DNA from: Haematobia irritans | Taxonomy: Eukaryota > Arthropoda > Insecta > Diptera > Muscidae | Direction: 5' to 3' | Length of the DNA: 64,000 bases | Assembly (NCBI RefSeq): GCF_050003625.1 | Contig: NC_134397.1 | Location: 266,346,070 to 266,410,069 of the forward strand | Shown here: one piece after another, positions 46,572-58,590 of the stretch | Position numbering within the stretch: position 1 is the first letter of the stretch | Layout of the letters: each line of letters starts with the position of its first letter | The notes under the pieces: generated by a model | The model's input: only the letters and a program-made list of their open reading frames with translations | Database searches by the model: none | What the model was told of the DNA's origin: nothing | Position numbers and translations under genes: made by a program

Positions 46572-47473
46572 TAGAGGTGGAGAACTATCGATAGTCGGCG
46601 CCATCGATAGTCGACGATAGTAATTTCACAACCATCGATAGTTGACGATAGTACTATCGATATTCGACGATAGTATCGTCCACAATAATATACATATTTG
46701 GTTCGTATTTAAAATTTGTTTAATATTTTAATATGAATATTTTACGATATTAATGTTATTTGATCCAAAAGGTTTGGTTTCAAAATGAAATAATGTTAAC
46801 ATTTTTCGTCTCTCGAAAACAATTTGTCCCGCTTTGTTGCAGGGATGTTTGTGTCGTACAAAACGGCTCTTTTAAAGTAAGAAGCTACTGAATGTATTGA
46901 CGATCTACAACTTCTGCTTGTCGGTGCAATATTGGCAGTATCCGCCGAAATAGCTGGAATCAGAGGCTAGAATTTCCAAGCCAGAATGGTATCTTTTTAG
47001 ATGGTCGTGAAAATTCGATGTGTTTCTGCTCGTTTTATACTCCTTTCCGCAATTAAGGCACTTTGAAAATTGTTTGTCCTCTGACCTTTTAAAATATTTC
47101 CATACTTGAAAGATATTATTTTTCTTTTTTCTCTCGGTAGCCAAATCTTTCTCTGAGTCTGTGCTGTTGTAATCACATGCCTGACGTGGTCGACTCACTG
47201 ACTGTCATGGAGCTCCGAGGTTTAACTCAACACATAGTCAAAACTCAGAACAACTTTAAAAGTAAATATTACACCTCTTTGGAGAGAGCGATCCATTCCT
47301 TTTAACGCTGCAGCAGACGTCACAAAAAAGGAAAATATTTGGTGATGTGAAAGCCAAACTATCGACTAACTATCGATAGTACTATCGAAAATGTCTGGCT
47401 GCTATCGATAGTAGCTCGATAGTGCCCAACAATCGATAGTGCCGATAGTTCTATCGATAGTTCCCCACCTCTA
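46572..47473 (-). mobile_element. hAT-type element 4 (902 bp) with BED-finger remnant
   Basis: The ends TAGAGGTGGAGAACTATCG and, reverse-complemented, TAGAGGTGGGGAACTATCG are flanked by a perfect 8-bp duplication GTTGGTAT (46564-46571 and 47474-47481). Subterminal regions hold many ACTATCGATAGT palindromes on both sides. It is inserted in LINE coding sequence. An internal minus-strand frame encodes a BED zinc finger (next entry), the N-terminal DNA-binding domain of hAT transposases; the catalytic part is missing. Confidence 0.93.
46905..47198 (-). pseudogene. BED-type zinc finger remnant of a hAT transposase
   Basis: This is 97 codons. Residues about 30-72 read VWKYFKRSEDKQFSKCLNCG, EYKTSRNTSN and FHDHLKRYHSG. 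They give the BED pattern of an aromatic start, CX2C, and HX4H, with the metal ligands intact. The frame ends at 46905 without the RNase H-like DDE and dimerisation domains, so it is a fragment of a transposase of usually 500-700 aa. If expressed, it could bind the ATCGAT-rich subterminal repeats, but that is speculation. Confidence 0.75.
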
Positions 47474-47910
47474 GTTGGTATGCCCATGGCTACCTGCAAG
47501 CTCATGCTGCGTGAGAAGGCTGTTATGATGGCAAATGTTCGATGGGAGAATTGCAAGGGCTGTAACGACACCAAGCAAATATGGCCCCATTTAAACTTAA
47601 ACCGCACACTGGATATGCTAGTATTCTCGAGACGTCAGATATCACTCCTGATATCTGCTATAACGGGTCGCTGCCTGATATGCGATTTTGCAAAGACTAT
47701 AGGCGCGAAGTATAATGACTATTGTATGAGCTGTCATGATGCGGAGGAAAAGAAATCAATTAAACACCTCTTGTGTGAGTGTCCTGCATTTTGTGTAAAG
47801 CGCAAGCAACTTTTAGGAGCATATAGCTTCAGATTACTGGCGGATCTGGAAAACGTTAACTTAAGCAGTCTGCTAATGTTTTTGGAACAATCTGGTTGGT
47901 TCAACAAAGA

Positions 47911-49437
47911 ACAAGTATATACGGCCGTACCCTCCATCATGGATTGCGTAGAAACTTCTTCTAAACACTGCCATACACAATCGAATTACTTAAGTTGCGG
48001 TAACGCTTGCCGATGGCGAGGTATCTTAAAACCTCCTAACACCATCTTCTAAATTGTATGTAAGTCCATACGTGGTATATATTAAATCAAAAAAGATCGA
48101 TCCAATACGTATATAATTCAGTTTGACAAAGTAGACATAAAATTTTGACAAAATTTTCTACAGAAATACAATTTTAACAAAATTTTCTATAGAAATAAAA
48201 TTTTCACAAAATTTTCTATAGAAATAAAAATTTTGACAAAATTTTCTATAGAAAGAAAATTTTGACAAACATTTTTACAGAAATAAAATTTTAACAAAAT
48301 TTTCTATAGAAATAAACTTTTGACAAACTTTTCTATAGAAATAAAATCTTGGTAGATTATTTTTGGCTCGAGTGGCAACCATGATTATGAACCGAATAAA
48401 ATTTGAACAAAATTTTCTATAGAAATAAAATTTTGACAATGATGAAAATTTTATTATGAACCGCATAAAATTTTAACAAAATTTTCTCTAGAAATAAAAT
48501 TTTGACAAAATTTTCTTTGAAATAAAATTTTGACAAAATTTTCTATAGAAAAAAAATTTTGGTAGATTATTTTTGGCTCTAGTGGCAACCATGATTATGA
48601 ACCGATATGGACCAATTTTTGTGTAATTGGACCAATTTTGGTATGGTTGTTAGCGACCATATACTAACACCACGTTCCTAATTTGAACCGGATCGGATGA
48701 ATTTTGCTCCTCAAAGAGGCTCCGGAGGTCAAATCTGGAGAAAGTTTTATATAGGGGCTATATATAGTTATGGACCGATATGGACCAATTCTGGCACGGT
48801 TGTTAAAGATCATATACTAACACCATGTTCCAAATTACAACCGGATTGGATGAAATTTGCTTCTCTTTGAGGCTTCGCAACCCAAATCTGGGGATCGGTT
48901 TATATGGGCGCTATATATAATTATGGACCGATGTGGACCAATTTTTGCACGGTTGTTAGAGACCATATACTCTTTTAGGCTTCGCGAGCCAAATCTGGAG
49001 ATCGGTTTATATGGGGTCTATATATAATTATGGACCGATGTGGACCAATTTTTGGATGGTTGTTAGATATCATATACCAACACCATGTACCAAATTTCAG
49101 CCGGATCGGATGAAATTTGCTTCTGTTAGAGGCTCCACAAGCCAAATCTGAGGGTCCCTTTATACGGGGCTATACGTAAAAGTGGACCGATATGGTCCAT
49201 TTTCAATACCATCCGACCTACATCGATAACAACTACTTGTGCCAAGTTTCAAGTCGATAGCTTGTTTCGTTCGGAAGTTAGCGTGATTTCAACCGACGGA
49301 CGGACATGCTTAGATCGACTAAGAATTTCACCACGACCCAGAATATATATACTTTATGGGGTCTTAGAGCAATATTTCGATGTGTTACAAACGGAATGAC
49401 AAAGTTAATATACCCCCATCCTATGATGGAGGGTATA
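47911..49437 (-). mobile_element. Family A element A9 in the LINE
   Basis: It runs from ACAAGTATATACGGCCG at 47911 to AGGGTATA at 49437. The hairpin is shortened: GTTCGGCCAGG is missing and CGGCCGTACCCTCC is read directly. CTATAGAAATAAAATTTT repeats lie at 48140-48560, and about four central repeats at 48600-49170. The (GGAC) run is only two units. The LINE is continuous on both sides apart from the uncertain number of A residues at the junction. Confidence 0.88.
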
Positions 49438-49506
49438 AAAATAATCAAGAAGGTTCAGCGGTTAAAACTAGAAGTGCCCATATGTAATAGGTACTTTTAG
49501 TTAAAT

Positions 49507-49582
49507 GTGGTATCACAATGGTCTGAATAGTCAAAGTGAGCCTGAATCTTAATCGGGCTGCCACTTTAACCTAACCTAACCT
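49507..49582 (+). repeat. LINE 3' tail shared with SINE-A
   Basis: GTGGTATCACAATGG, CTGAATAGTC, AAGTGAGCCTGAATC, TTAATCGGGCTGCCAC and CCTAA repeats match base by base the last 70 bp of SINE-A (35186-35254), apart from a short indel (GAATCTTAATC versus GATACATC). The LINE therefore has the 3' end that the SINE would need to be recognised by its reverse transcriptase. Confidence 0.9.
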
Positions 49583-49586
49583 ACCT

Positions 49587-50300
49587 ATTATTTTATAAGA
49601 AATTTTACTAAATTTGAGGAAACTTGGTTATAGTTCTTATACCCAGCGAACAATTCCATGCCTAGTTAATATTCTAGTTAATAAACTTTTTTTTTTGTAT
49701 AATCGTTTATTTATTTAGGTTTATATATGATATTTTACTACAAATAAACAAATAGATAATTTATTTATGTTTAGTGCACACAGTTCCTAAGTAGTACTCT
49801 CAAGTACAATTTTTAAGATACATTTACTATTAAGATGAATTTTCTTTAATTTTCTTTAAGTTATAGAGACTATAAATTCCAATAATTGCTTTGTAATGAA
49901 AAAATTTGCAAAAACATCACTTTTTTATTTGTAAGTATAAAATAGAGGGGTCGTATTAGTAAAAGTAGGTTAGGTTGGGGTTAGGACATAATCCACCAAT
50001 ATTTAACAAAATCTATGTTTTCTCGTCCATCTATGTCCCTGGTAGGAATACTTGTCCTGAATCGCATATCATTGTTGGCTAGTATATTGCTATCAACACG
50101 CTTGTTATTCGCTCTTCTATAGAGATGATAGAAAATTGGGATACCATTTGGACTCTGAATGAAGCCTTCATTATCGATTTTTTACTGACAAGTAAATTTT
50201 ACTATTTCACACAAAAATTTAATTGAATGGAAATAAAATGACTTAACTAAATTCATGAAAATTTTTTCCTTTAGTTTCGAAGGCACTTTTTCTGGGTGTA
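49587..50300 (+). repeat. TIR element copy 3 (right half) with an insertion
   Basis: 49591-49690 and 50180-50300 align with 20018-20160 and 20230-20349 of the complete element, ending in TTTTTCTGGGTGTA. The 490 bp between are foreign. On the minus strand, 50186-49966 can be read as DNEGFIQSPNGIPIFYHLYR, then NDMRFRTSIPTRD and FVKYWWIMS, a coding-like stretch of unknown family that ends close to AACCCCAACCTAACC, perhaps another LINE 3' end. Confidence 0.55.
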
Positions 50301-50553
50301 TAAAATGTCTCCTGCTAGGGCTCGAGTCCATACGACGACATGAGACGTGGATTGCTAGGCCGAAAGTGTTCCTAGACATTATTTCTTCGAAACAGTAGTG
50401 ACAAAATAGCTTTTGGTAATGAGTTGCTCACTACAACTACTTACTGTGTAGGTTTTAACTTACTGCTATTACTACTTCATCAGGTTCTGCGCAAGACTCT
50501 TATATTATCAATTGCACCACTGTGATTTCGTATGATAGTGTAAACAATATTTT
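50301..50553. other. Left flank of the array
   Basis: A tRNA-like phrase on the minus strand (GGCCTAGCAATCCACG, then GACTCGAGCCC, 50365-50305) may be a decayed SINE head. No gene is seen. Confidence 0.3.
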
Positions 50554-53500
50554 TATACCCTTCACCACTACTGTGGTACAGGGTATAATAAGTTTGTGCA
50601 TTTGTATGTAACGCCAAGAAGGAGTAATCATAGACCAACCTTTTAGTATACGGATCGGCTTAGAATTAAATTCTGAGTCGATTTAGCGATGTCCGTCTGT
50701 CTGTCTGTCCGTCTGTCTGTCCGTCTGTCTGTCCGTCTGTCTGTCTGTCTGTCTGTCTGTCTGTTGATGTATTTTTGTGTGCAAAGTACAGCTCGCAGTT
50801 TTAGTCCGATTGTCCTAAAATTTGGTATAGGGTCCTGCTTCGGCTCAAAGACGATCCCTATTGATTTTGGAAAAAATCGGTTCAGATTTAGATATAGCTG
50901 CCATATATATTTTTCGCCGATGTGGTCATAATTGGCGTGTATATCAACCGATCTTCCTCAAATTCCGTACATCCGAATATTTTATGGGTCTCGAAAAACT
51001 TGCAAAATACCAGCCAAATCGGTTCAGATTTAGATATAGCTCTCATATATAGCTTTCGCCCGATTTACACTCATTTGCCCAAAGAGGCCAATTTATAACT
51101 CCGATTTGGTTGAAATTTTGCACAGGGAGTAGAATTAGCATTGTAACTATACGTGCCAAATTTGGTTGACATCGGTTCAGATTTGGATATATCTCCCATA
51201 TATAGCTTTCGCCCGATTTACACTCATATGACCACAGAGGCCAATTTTTAACTCCGATTTAGTTGAAATTTTGCACAGGCAGTAGAATTTGCATTGAAAC
51301 TATGCGTGCCAAATTTGGTTGAAATCGGTTCAGATTTGGATATATCTCCCATATATAGCTTTCGCCCGATTTACACTCATATGACCACAGAGGCCAATTT
51401 TTTGCTCCGATTTAGTTGAAATTTTGCACAGGGAGTAGAATTAGCATTGTAGCTATGCGTGCCAAATTTGGTTAAAATCGGTTCAGATTTAGATATATCT
51501 CCCATATATAGCTTTCGCCCGATTTACACTCATATGACCACAGAGGCCAATTTTTTGCTCCGATTTAGTTGAAATTTTGCACAGAGAGTATAATTAGCAT
51601 TGTTGCTATGCGTGCCAAATTTGGTTGAAATCGGTTCAGATTTAGATATAGCTCCCATATATATGTTTTTCTGATTTTGACAAAAATGGTCAAAATACCA
51701 ACAATTTCCTTGTAAAATCGCCACTGCTTAGTCGCAAAGTTGTAAAAATGACTCTAATTTTCCTAAACTTCTAATACATATATATCGAGCGATAAATCAT
51801 AAATAAACTTTTGCAAAGTTTCCTTAAAATTGCTTCAGATTTAAATGTTTCCCATATTTATACCCTTCACCACTACTGTGGTACAGGGTATAATAAGTTT
51901 GTGCATTTGTATGTAACGCCAAGAAGGAGTAATCATAGACCAACCTTTTAGTATACGGATCGGCTTAGAATTAAATTCTGAGTCGATTTAGCGATGTCCG
52001 TCTGTCTGTCTGTCCGTCTGTCTGTCCGTCTGTCTGTCCGTCTGTCTGTCTGTCTGTCTGTCTGTCTGTTGATGTATTTTTGTGTGCAAAGTACAGCTCG
52101 CAGTTTTAGTCCGATTGTCCTAAAATTTGGTATAGGGTCCTGCTTCGGCTCAAAGACGATCCCTATTGATTTTGGAAAAAATCGGTTCAGATTTAGATAT
52201 AGCTGCCATATATATTTTTCGCCGATGTGGTCATAATTGGCGTGTATATCAACCGATCTTCCTCAAATTCCGTACATCCGAATATTTTATGGGTCTCGAA
52301 AAACTTGCAAAATACCAGCCAAATCGGTTCAGATTTAGATATAGCTCTCATATATAGCTTTCGCCCGATTTACACTCATTTGCCCAAAGAGGCCAATTTA
52401 TAACTCCGATTTGGTTGAAATTTTGCACAGGGAGTAGAATTAGCATTGTAACTATACGTGCCAAATTTGGTTGACATCGGTTCAGATTTGGATATATCTC
52501 CCATATATAGCTTTCGCCCGATTTACACTCATATGACCACAGAGGCCAATTTTTAACTCCGATTTAGTTGAAATTTTGCACAGGCAGTAGAATTTGCATT
52601 GAAACTATGCATGCCAAATTTGGTTGAAATCGGTTCAGATTTGGATATATCTCCCATATATAGCTTTCGCCCGATTTACACTCATATGACCACAGAGGCC
52701 AATTTTTTGCTCCGATTTAGTTGAAATTTTGCACAGGGAGTAGAATTAGCATTGTAGCTATGCGTGCCAAATTTGGTTAAAATCGGTTCAGATTTAGATA
52801 TATCTCCCATATATAGCTTTCGCCCGATTTACACTCATATGACCACAGAGGCCAATTTTTTGCTCCGATTTAGTTGAAATTTTGCACAGAGAGTATAATT
52901 AGCATTGTTGCTATGCGTGCCAAATTTGGTTGAAATCGGTTCAGATTTAGATATAGCTCCCATATATATGTTTTTCTGATTTTGACAAAAATGGTCAAAA
53001 TACCAACAATTTCCTTGTAAAATCGCCACTGCTTAGTCGCAAAGTTGTAAAAATGACTCTAATTTTCCTAAACTTCTAATACATATATATCGAGCGATAA
53101 ATCATAAATAAACTTTTGCAAAGTTTCCTTAAAATTGCTTCAGATTTAAATGTTTCCCATATTTATACCCTTCACCACTACTGTGGTACAGGGTATAATA
53201 AGTTTGTGCATTTGTATGTAACGCCAAGAAGGAGTAATCATAGACCAACCTTTTAGTATACGGATCGGCTTAGAATTAAATTCTGAGTCGATTTAGCGAT
53301 GTCCGTCTGTCTGTCTGTCCGTCTGTCTGTCCGTCTGTCTGTCCGTCTGTCTGTCTGTCTGTCTGTCTGTCTGTTGATGTATTTTTGTGTGCAAAGTACA
53401 GCTCGCAGTTTTAGTCCGATTGTCCTAAAATTTGGTATAGGGTCCTGCTTCGGCTCAAAGACGATCCCTATTGATTTTGGAAAAAATCGGTTCAGATTTA

Positions 53501-56500
53501 GATATAGCTGCCATATATATTTTTCGCCGATGTGGTCATAATTGGCGTGTATATCAACCGATCTTCCTCAAATTCCGTACATCCGAATATTTTATGGGTC
53601 TCGAAAAACTTGCAAAATACCAGCCAAATCGGTTCAGATTTAGATATAGCTCTCATATATAGCTTTCGCCCGATTTACACTCATTTGCCCAAAGAGGCCA
53701 ATTTATAACTCCGATTTGGTTGAAATTTTGCACAGGGAGTAGAATTAGCATTGTAACTATACGTGCCAAATTTGGTTGACATCGGTTCAGATTTGGATAT
53801 ATCTCCCATATATAGCTTTCGCCCGATTTACACTCATATGACCACAGAGGCCAATTTTTAACTCCGATTTAGTTGAAATTTTGCACAGGCAGTAGAATTT
53901 GCATTGAAACTATGCATGCCAAATTTGGTTGAAATCGGTTCAGATTTGGATATATCTCCCATATATAGCTTTCGCCCGATTTACACTCATATGACCACAG
54001 AGGCCAATTTTTTGCTCCGATTTAGTTGAAATTTTGCACAGGGAGTAGAATTAGCATTGTAGCTATGCGTGCCAAATTTGGTTAAAATCGGTTCAGATTT
54101 AGATATATCTCCCATATATAGCTTTCGCCCGATTTACACTCATATGACCACAGAGGCCAATTTTTTGCTCCGATTTAGTTGAAATTTTGCACAGAGAGTA
54201 TAATTAGCATTGTTGCTATGCGTGCCAAATTTGGTTGAAATCGGTTCAGATTTAGATATAGCTCCCATATATATGTTTTTCTGATTTTGACAAAAATGGT
54301 CAAAATACCAACAATTTCCTTGTAAAATCGCCACTGCTTAGTCGCAAAGTTGTAAAAATGACTCTAATTTTCCTAAACTTCTAATACATATATATCGAGC
54401 GATAAATCATAAATAAACTTTTGCAAAGTTTCCTTAAAATTGCTTCAGATTTAAATGTTTCCCATATTTATACCCTTCACCACTACTGTGGTACAGGGTA
54501 TAATAAGTTTGTGCATTTGTATGTAACGCCAAGAAGGAGTAATCATAGACCAACCTTTTAGTATACGGATCGGCTTAGAATTAAATTCTGAGTCGATTTA
54601 GCGATGTCCGTCTGTCTGTCTGTCCGTCTGTCTGTCCGTCTGTCTGTCCGTCTGTCTGTCTGTCTGTCTGTCTGTCTGTTGATGTATTTTTGTGTGCAAA
54701 GTACAGCTCGCAGTTTTAGTCCGATTGTCCTAAAATTTGGTATAGGGTCCTGCTTCGGCTCAAAGACGATCCCTATTGATTTTGGAAAAAATCGGTTCAG
54801 ATTTAGATATAGCTGCCATATATATTTTTCGCCGATGTGGTCATAATTGGCGTGTATATCAACCGATCTTCCTCAAATTCCGTACATCCGAATATTTTAT
54901 GGGTCTCGAAAAACTTGCAAAATACCAGCCAAATCGGTTCAGATTTAGATATAGCTCTCATATATAGCTTTCGCCCGATTTACACTCATTTGCCCAAAGA
55001 GGCCAATTTATAACTCCGATTTGGTTGAAATTTTGCACAGGGAGTAGAATTAGCATTGTAACTATACGTGCCAAATTTGGTTGACATCGGTTCAGATTTG
55101 GATATATCTCCCATATATAGCTTTCGCCCGATTTACACTCATATGACCACAGAGGCCAATTTTTAACTCCGATTTAGTTGAAATTTTGCACAGGCAGTAG
55201 AATTTGCATTGAAACTATGCATGCCAAATTTGGTTGAAATCGGTTCAGATTTGGATATATCTCCCATATATAGCTTTCGCCCGATTTACACTCATATGAC
55301 CACAGAGGCCAATTTTTTGCTCCGATTTAGTTGAAATTTTGCACAGGGAGTAGAATTAGCATTGTAGCTATGCGTGCCAAATTTGGTTAAAATCGGTTCA
55401 GATTTAGATATATCTCCCATATATAGCTTTCGCCCGATTTACACTCATATGACCACAGAGGCCAATTTTTTGCTCCGATTTAGTTGAAATTTTGCACAGA
55501 GAGTATAATTAGCATTGTTGCTATGCGTGCCAAATTTGGTTGAAATCGGTTCAGATTTAGATATAGCTCCCATATATATGTTTTTCTGATTTTGACAAAA
55601 ATGGTCAAAATACCAACAATTTCCTTGTAAAATCGCCACTGCTTAGTCGCAAAGTTGTAAAAATGACTCTAATTTTCCTAAACTTCTAATACATATATAT
55701 CGAGCGATAAATCATAAATAAACTTTTGCAAAGTTTCCTTAAAATTGCTTCAGATTTAAATGTTTCCCATATTTATACCCTTCACCACTACTGTGGTACA
55801 GGGTATAATAAGTTTGTGCATTTGTATGTAACGCCAAGAAGGAGTAATCATAGACCAACCTTTTAGTATACGGATCGGCTTAGAATTAAATTCTGAGTCG
55901 ATTTAGCGATGTCCGTCTGTCTGTCTGTCCGTCTGTCTGTCCGTCTGTCTGTCCGTCTGTCTGTCTGTCTGTCTGTCTGTTGATGTATTTTTGTGTGCAA
56001 AGTACAGCTCGCAGTTTTAGTCCGATTGTCCTAAAATTTGGTATAGGGTCCTGCTTCGGCTCAAAGACGATCCCTATTGATTTTGGAAAAAATCGGTTCA
56101 GATTTAGATATAGCTGCCATATATATTTTTCGCCGATGTGGTCATAATTGGCGTGTATATCAACCGATCTTCCTCAAATTCCGTACATCCGAATATTTTA
56201 TGGGTCTCGAAAAACTTGCAAAATACCAGCCAAATCGGTTCAGATTTAGATATAGCTCTCATATATAGCTTTCGCCCGATTTACACTCATTTGCCCAAAG
56301 AGGCCAATTTATAACTCCGATTTGGTTGAAATTTTGCACAGGGAGTAGAATTAGCATTGTAACTATACGTGCCAAATTTGGTTGACATCGGTTCAGATTT
56401 GGATATATCTCCCATATATAGCTTTCGCCCGATTTACACTCATATGACCACAGAGGCCAATTTTTAACTCCGATTTAGTTGAAATTTTGCACAGGCAGTA

Positions 56501-58556
56501 GAATTTGCATTGAAACTATGCATGCCAAATTTGGTTGAAATCGGTTCAGATTTGGATATATCTCCCATATATAGCTTTCGCCCGATTTACACTCATATGA
56601 CCACAGAGGCCAATTTTTTGCTCCGATTTAGTTGAAATTTTGCACAGGGAGTAGAATTAGCATTGTAGCTATGCGTGCCAAATTTGGTTAAAATCGGTTC
56701 AGATTTAGATATATCTCCCATATATAGCTTTCGCCCGATTTACACTCATATGACCACAGAGGCCAATTTTTTGCTCCGATTTAGTTGAAATTTTGCACAG
56801 AGAGTATAATTAGCATTGTTGCTATGCGTGCCAAATTTGGTTGAAATCGGTTCAGATTTAGATATAGCTCCCATATATATGTTTTTCTGATTTTGACAAA
56901 AATGGTCAAAATACCAACAATTTCCTTGTAAAATCGCCACTGCTTAGTCGCAAAGTTGTAAAAATGACTCTAATTTTCCTAAACTTCTAATACATATATA
57001 TCGAGCGATAAATCATAAATAAACTTTTGCAAAGTTTCCTTAAAATTGCTTCAGATTTAAATGTTTCCCATATTTATACCCTTCACCACTACTGTGGTAC
57101 AGGGTATAATAAGTTTGTGCATTTGTATGTAACGCCAAGAAGGAGTAATCATAGACCAACCTTTTAGTATACGGATCGGCTTAGAATTAAATTCTGAGTC
57201 GATTTAGCGATGTCCGTCTGTCTGTCTGTCCGTCTGTCTGTCCGTCTGTCTGTCCGTCTGTCTGTCTGTCTGTCTGTCTGTTGATGTATTTTTGTGTGCA
57301 AAGTACAGCTCGCAGTTTTAGTCCGATTGTCCTAAAATTTGGTATAGGGTCCTGCTTCGGCTCAAAGACGATCCCTATTGATTTTGGAAAAAATCGGTTC
57401 AGATTTAGATATAGCTGCCATATATATTTTTCGCCGATGTGGTCATAATTGGCGTGTATATCAACCGATCTTCCTCAAATTCCGTACATCCGAATATTTT
57501 ATGGGTCTCGAAAAACTTGCAAAATACCAGCCAAATCGGTTCAGATTTAGATATAGCTCTCATATATAGCTTTCGCCCGATTTACACTCATTTGCCCAAA
57601 GAGGCCAATTTATAACTCCGATTTGGTTGAAATTTTGCACAGGGAGTAGAATTAGCATTGTAACTATACGTGCCAAATTTGGTTGACATCGGTTCAGATT
57701 TGGATATATCTCCCATATATAGCTTTCGCCCGATTTACACTCATATGACCACAGAGGCCAATTTTTAACTCCGATTTAGTTGAAATTTTGCACAGGCAGT
57801 AGAATTTGCATTGAAACTATGCATGCCAAATTTGGTTGAAATCGGTTCAGATTTGGATATATCTCCCATATATAGCTTTCGCCCGATTTACACTCATATG
57901 ACCACAGAGGCCAATTTTTTGCTCCGATTTAGTTGAAATTTTGCACAGGGAGTAGAATTAGCATTGTAGCTATGCGTGCCAAATTTGGTTAAAATCGGTT
58001 CAGATTTAGATATATCTCCCATATATAGCTTTCGCCCGATTTACACTCATATGACCACAGAGGCCAATTTTTTGCTCCGATTTAGTTGAAATTTTGCACA
58101 GAGAGTATAATTAGCATTGTTGCTATGCGTGCCAAATTTGGTTGAAATCGGTTCAGATTTAGATATAGCTCCCATATATATGTTTTTCTGATTTTGACAA
58201 AAATGGTCAAAATACCAACAATTTCCTTGTAAAATCGCCACTGCTTAGTCGCAAAGTTGTAAAAATGACTCTAATTTTCCTAAACTTCTAATACATATAT
58301 ATCGAGCGATAAATCATAAATAAACTTTTGCAAAGTTTCCTTAAAATTGCTTCAGATTTAAATGTTTCCCATATTTATACCCTTCACCACTACTGTGGTA
58401 CAGGGTATAATAAGTTTGTGCATTTGTATGTAACGCCAAGAAGGAGTAATCATAGACCAACCTTTTAGTATACGGATCGGCTTAGAATTAAATTCTGAGT
58501 CGATTTAGCGATGTCCGTCTGTCTGTCTGTCCGTCTGTCTGTCCGTCTGTCTGTCC

Positions 58557-58590
<34 letters not shown>

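Larger units (their letters stand above)
45790..49586 (+). pseudogene. RNase H-bearing LINE (I/LOA-like), 5'-truncated, twice interrupted
   Basis: The recognisable order starts with the post-RT region (LDKVQRMACLCISGA, MLHLLALDILAKQ, at 45880-46020). The RNase H domain follows with YIDFYTDGSK (first Asp), QAEILAIRE (Glu, after a one-base shift near 46309) and WVPGHRNIPGNCEADELAR (46465-46525). The C-terminal region has a CX2C...HX4C knuckle (CMSCHDAEEKKSIKHLLCEC, 47729-47790) and ends near FLEQSGWF. A hAT element (46572-47473) and a family A element (47911-49437) break it. The 3' UTR resumes at 49438 and ends in CCTAA repeats. Frameshifts make it dead. The RNase H plus terminal knuckle suggest the I/LOA group; the exact clade is uncertain. 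Confidence 0.85.
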
